DNA from: Thermoflavifilum sp.
GTDB lineage: Bacteria; Bacteroidota; Bacteroidia; Chitinophagales; Chitinophagaceae
DNA: 64,000 nt
NCBI RefSeq assembly: GCF_014961315.1
Contig: NZ_CP063141.1
Span: forward strand, 992,001-1,056,000
Reading direction: 5' to 3'
Shown here: positions 61,562 to 64,000 of the stretch, in pieces
Layout: every line of letters begins with the position of its first letter
Position numbering within the stretch: the stretch's first letter is position 1
Position numbers and translations under genes: made by a program
Notes under the pieces: generated by a model
Told to the model about the DNA's origin: nothing
The model's database searches: none
The model's input: the letters and a program-made list of their open reading frames with translations, nothing else

Positions 61562-63193
61562 ATGTCCTCACTTCTCCAGTATGTTTGCCTGGCGGTAATC
61601 ATGCTCTCGATGCCTGCAGCCCAAGCACAACAGGTTAGTGCTTCGCGTTCGACCGGTGCCGAAAAGGCTCCTGTGGTGCACGTTACCGGTGGAAGAATAG
61701 CAGGAATCGCAGATACAGCACATCAGCTCCATATTTTTCTGGGTATTCCTTATGCTGCTCCTCCCGTGGGTGATTTGCGCTGGAAAGCGCCTCAACCGGT
61801 AAAACCCTGGCGGGGTGTCCGCGTATGCACGCGTTTCGGTCACCGACCCATGCAAAAACGCATCTTCAGCGACATGCGCTTCCGATCGGATACCACCAGT
61901 GAAGATTGTCTGTACCTGAACGTGTGGGCGCCAGCCCGTCCGGGAAAAACACCCTATCCGGTGCTGGTATATTTTTACGGTGGCGGCTTCGTGGCCGGCG
62001 ATGGTTCGGAATGGCGTTATGACGGAGCCAGCCTCGCACAGAAAGGCATCGTGGTGGTTACCGTCAACTACCGACTCGGCATATTTGGATTTTTTGCCCA
62101 TCCCGAACTCACCCGCGAATCGCCTCATCATGCATCCGGCAACTATGGGTTGTTAGATCAGCAGGCCGCCCTACAATGGGTGCACGACAATATTGCCGCT
62201 TTTGGTGGAGATCCCCGTCGGGTGACAATTGGCGGAGAGTCGGCCGGCTCGATTTCGGTGTGTGCCCAGATGGCCTCGCCCCTGTCCCGACACCTGATAG
62301 CCGGCGCTATCGGGGAAAGCGGTGCCATGATTAAGCCCACTATTCCGGCCGTACCGCTCAGTGAGGCCGAGGCAGAAGGCCTGCGTTTCGCAGCACGTAT
62401 CGGCGCTCATTCTTTGAAAGAACTGCGTGCCATCCCTGCCGAAAAACTCTTAGACCTGGCATCACAACCGGGTGCTTTTCGCGTCATGCCCTGCGTGGAT
62501 GGGTACTTCTTTCCGCAAGCGCCCGACTCGCTTTTTGCCGAAGGGAAACAGGCACATGTACCCCTGCTGGTAGGCTGGAACTCAACAGAAGTGCCCTACA
62601 TGGCTTTGATGCAGGGAAAAGCGCCTACGCCGGAAAACTATGCAGCGGTAATCCGCCAGCTCTTCGGCGGCCAGGCCGATGAAGCACTGAAACTATTTCC
62701 GGGACATACCGAAGAAGAAGTCATTCAATCGGCTACCACGCTGGCCAGCGACCGCTTCATCGTGTACAGCACATGGAAATGGACGGAGCTGCACAGGCAT
62801 ACCGGACAACAACCTGTTTACACTTATATCTTCTCCCATCCTCGCCCACAGGAAGTGCATCCTCATCCCCAGCAGCAACAACCACAGCCGCCGCCGCTCA
62901 AAGGCGCGGGCCATTCCTGGGAAATTGAATATGCCCTGGGCAACCTATCCACCAACCCGGTCTATGCCTGGACACCGGCCGACTACCGGGTATCGCAGAT
63001 CATGGAAGATTATTTCGCCCGTTTCATCCAGACCGGAAATCCCAACGGCGACGAGCTGCCCCGCTGGCCGGCTAATGGTCCCCGGCCGCCGCTCTATTTG
63101 ATGTATATCGACACTACGGCGGAGGCTCGGCCGGAAACACCTCAGCAACGCGCACAATTCCAGTTCCTCGATCAATGGTATCGACAACATTAA
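61562..63193 (+). CDS. Secreted type B carboxylesterase
   Basis: A 543-residue alpha/beta hydrolase. From ATG 61562 a signal peptide (MSSLLQYVCLAVIMLSMPAAQAQ) is followed by the esterase fold with GIPYAAPPVGDLRWKAPQPV, SEDCLYLNVWAP, the oxyanion hole VYFYGGGFVAG, and the nucleophile elbow IGGESAGSIS. The catalytic His is likely in GAGHSWEIEYALGNL. A short His/Pro/Gln-rich loop (about residues 438-452) precedes it. It would act in the periplasm or outside the cell on esters of unknown type. A TTACTTTG motif upstream resembles but does not match the -7 consensus. Confidence 0.9.
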   Translation: MSSLLQYVCLAVIMLSMPAAQAQQVSASRSTGAEKAPVVHVTGGRIAGIADTAHQLHIFLGIPYAAPPVGDLRWKAPQPVKPWRGVRVCTRFGHRPMQKRIFSDMRFRSDTTSEDCLYLNVWAPARPGKTPYPVLVYFYGGGFVAGDGSEWRYDGASLAQKGIVVVTVNYRLGIFGFFAHPELTRESPHHASGNYGLLDQQAALQWVHDNIAAFGGDPRRVTIGGESAGSISVCAQMASPLSRHLIAGAIGESGAMIKPTIPAVPLSEAEAEGLRFAARIGAHSLKELRAIPAEKLLDLASQPGAFRVMPCVDGYFFPQAPDSLFAEGKQAHVPLLVGWNSTEVPYMALMQGKAPTPENYAAVIRQLFGGQADEALKLFPGHTEEEVIQSATTLASDRFIVYSTWKWTELHRHTGQQPVYTYIFSHPRPQEVHPHPQQQQPQPPPLKGAGHSWEIEYALGNLSTNPVYAWTPADYRVSQIMEDYFARFIQTGNPNGDELPRWPANGPRPPLYLMYIDTTAEARPETPQQRAQFQFLDQWYRQH

Positions 63194-63278
63194 TCGTGCA
63201 GGCAAACGATTGCGATAGGAGTTTTTGGGCGTTTTACAGAAAAAATCCTATTTTACGCCCTTAGTGATAGCGTAACCT

Positions 63279-64000
63279 ATGCCCACTACCCGTCGCGATG
63301 TGCTGAAAACACTGGCATTGACATCGGCCTGGATGGCTTCTCCGGCTGCATGGCGTTCTTCTTCGCAGCCAAAATCTTTTTTTTCAGACGAGATCTGGAA
63401 AAACCATATTCATCATTCAGCCTGCTACTGGTGCTATCAAAGCATTCCTTTAGACGATTTCTGTGCCGCCCTGCAACAGATGGGACTTACCGCCATCGAC
63501 CTGCTTCAACCCCATCAGTTCGATACGGCACGAAAATATGGTCTGGAGGTGAGCATGTGCTACGGCGGCGATCTGGGCATTCCGAATGGCTGGAACAATC
63601 CCGATCTGCACGACCGGCTGGTTCAGCGATATACCGAATCCATCCCGGTTATCGCAAAATACGGTTTCAAGCAGGTGATTTGCTTTTCCGGAAATCGGAA
63701 TGGTATGGACGACGAAACCGGGCTTCAAAATTGCGTAAAAGGATTGCAAAAAATTTTACCTGTTGCCGAAAAATACAGGGTGACCCTGGTGATGGAACTG
63801 CTGAACAGCAAAGTGGATCACCACGACTATATGTGCGACCATACGGCCTGGGGGGTGGAGCTCTGTAAACGATTAAAATCCGATTACTTCAAACTGTTGT
63901 TTGATATCTACCACATGCAAATCATGGAGGGCGATATCATCCGCACCATCCGGGAAAACCATCCCTACATCGCACATTATCATACCGGCGGCGTGCCGGG
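63279..64000 (+). CDS. Sugar phosphate isomerase/hydroxypyruvate isomerase-like TIM barrel with Tat signal (cut by the right edge)
   Basis: The ATG at 63279 begins an open frame to the window end (240 complete codons). The start MPTTRRDVLKTLALTSAWMAS is a twin-arginine signal, so the protein is probably exported folded through the Tat system, whose tatC is at 39880-40725. The body reads as a xylose-isomerase-like TIM barrel of the hydroxypyruvate isomerase group: MGLTAIDLLQP, CYGGDLGIPNGW, KYGFKQVICFSGN, VTLVMELLNSKVDHHDY (catalytic Glu), FDIYHMQIMEGDI and YIAHYHTGGVPG (metal ligands Asp and His). The last segments are missing. Confidence 0.9.
   Translation, partial: MPTTRRDVLKTLALTSAWMASPAAWRSSSQPKSFFSDEIWKNHIHHSACYWCYQSIPLDDFCAALQQMGLTAIDLLQPHQFDTARKYGLEVSMCYGGDLGIPNGWNNPDLHDRLVQRYTESIPVIAKYGFKQVICFSGNRNGMDDETGLQNCVKGLQKILPVAEKYRVTLVMELLNSKVDHHDYMCDHTAWGVELCKRLKSDYFKLLFDIYHMQIMEGDIIRTIRENHPYIAHYHTGGVP

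Noticed and set aside
63210..63265. Inverted repeat GGGCGT/ACGCCC between the esterase and the isomerase
   Set aside because: Only six bases pair, with a wide gap and no T-run.
1..64000. CRISPR arrays, insertion sequences, prophage or integrase genes
   Set aside because: I looked for regularly spaced repeats, terminal inverted repeats and transposase/integrase motifs and found none.

Overview
The window is a 64 kb piece of a Bacteroidota chromosome, most likely from the Chitinophagaceae side of the phylum. This rests on three things. The gene set is typical of that group (DUF4290, DUF4834, DUF2461, DUF2911, DUF6263 and DUF5723-like proteins, an IPExxxVDY-type protein, Rho with a charged insert, and PurF of about 617 codons). 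Lipoproteins and outer-membrane barrels are frequent. More than 25 gene starts are preceded by the phylum-specific -7 promoter element TANNTTTG, some with a TTG-type -33 element 17 to 23 bases upstream. No phage, transposon, integrase or CRISPR array was found. Both window edges cut genes (gltB on the left, a TIM-barrel isomerase with a Tat signal on the right).

Layout. 1-4.0 kb (minus): surA-like chaperone, purF (interrupted by a one-base frameshift inside its PRPP loop) and gltB. 4.2-5.4 kb: an MFS carrier. 5.4-10.0 kb (minus): rimP-nusA-infB, with a perfect terminator hairpin in the leader directly before rimP. 10.2-12.5 kb: a DUF4834 protein, a lipoprotein, a CAT-anticodon tRNA and a 60-residue membrane protein. 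12.6-15.4 kb: a three-gene unit of unclear function (large cytoplasmic protein, papain-like protease lipoprotein, second lipoprotein) behind a perfect 23-base palindrome. 15.6-24.1 kb: dnaN, typA, a PfkB kinase, asd, DUF2461, a DJ-1/PfpI protein, RidA, tsaB and an ArsR-type regulator. 24.2-28.7 kb: a CstB-like persulfide enzyme, then tag, an acyltransferase and nadB. 28.8-31.7 kb: TolC and an HlyD-type adaptor without a pump. 31.8-38.3 kb: outer-membrane and periplasmic proteins, ACP phosphodiesterase and a deoxyhypusine-synthase-like enzyme. 38.5-44.2 kb: sugar porter, tatC and a 1128-residue GH18/NodB/GT2 fusion. 44.4-48.2 kb: DUF4290-murA-gmk-CorC-like membrane protein. 48.3-52.0 kb: SDR, Lrp regulator, an unusual tRNA-like RNA gene, trmB, an alkyltransferase-like protein and a pterin dehydratase. 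52.1-57.3 kb: a LytS/LytTR two-component pair, a lipoprotein and asnS. 57.7-61.4 kb: rho-selU-selD. 61.6-64.0 kb: a carboxylesterase and the isomerase.

Most of the window is housekeeping. The two places that look least like known biology are the 161-nt tRNA-like gene at 49729-49889, which has its own promoter and terminator and about 92 nt of nested stems where a tRNA has its variable arm, and the palindrome-controlled protease operon at 12629-15433. A promoter and terminator on the minus strand at 18680-18888 also bracket an RNA of about 170 nt with no gene in it. All assignments come from reading the sequence; no database search was possible.
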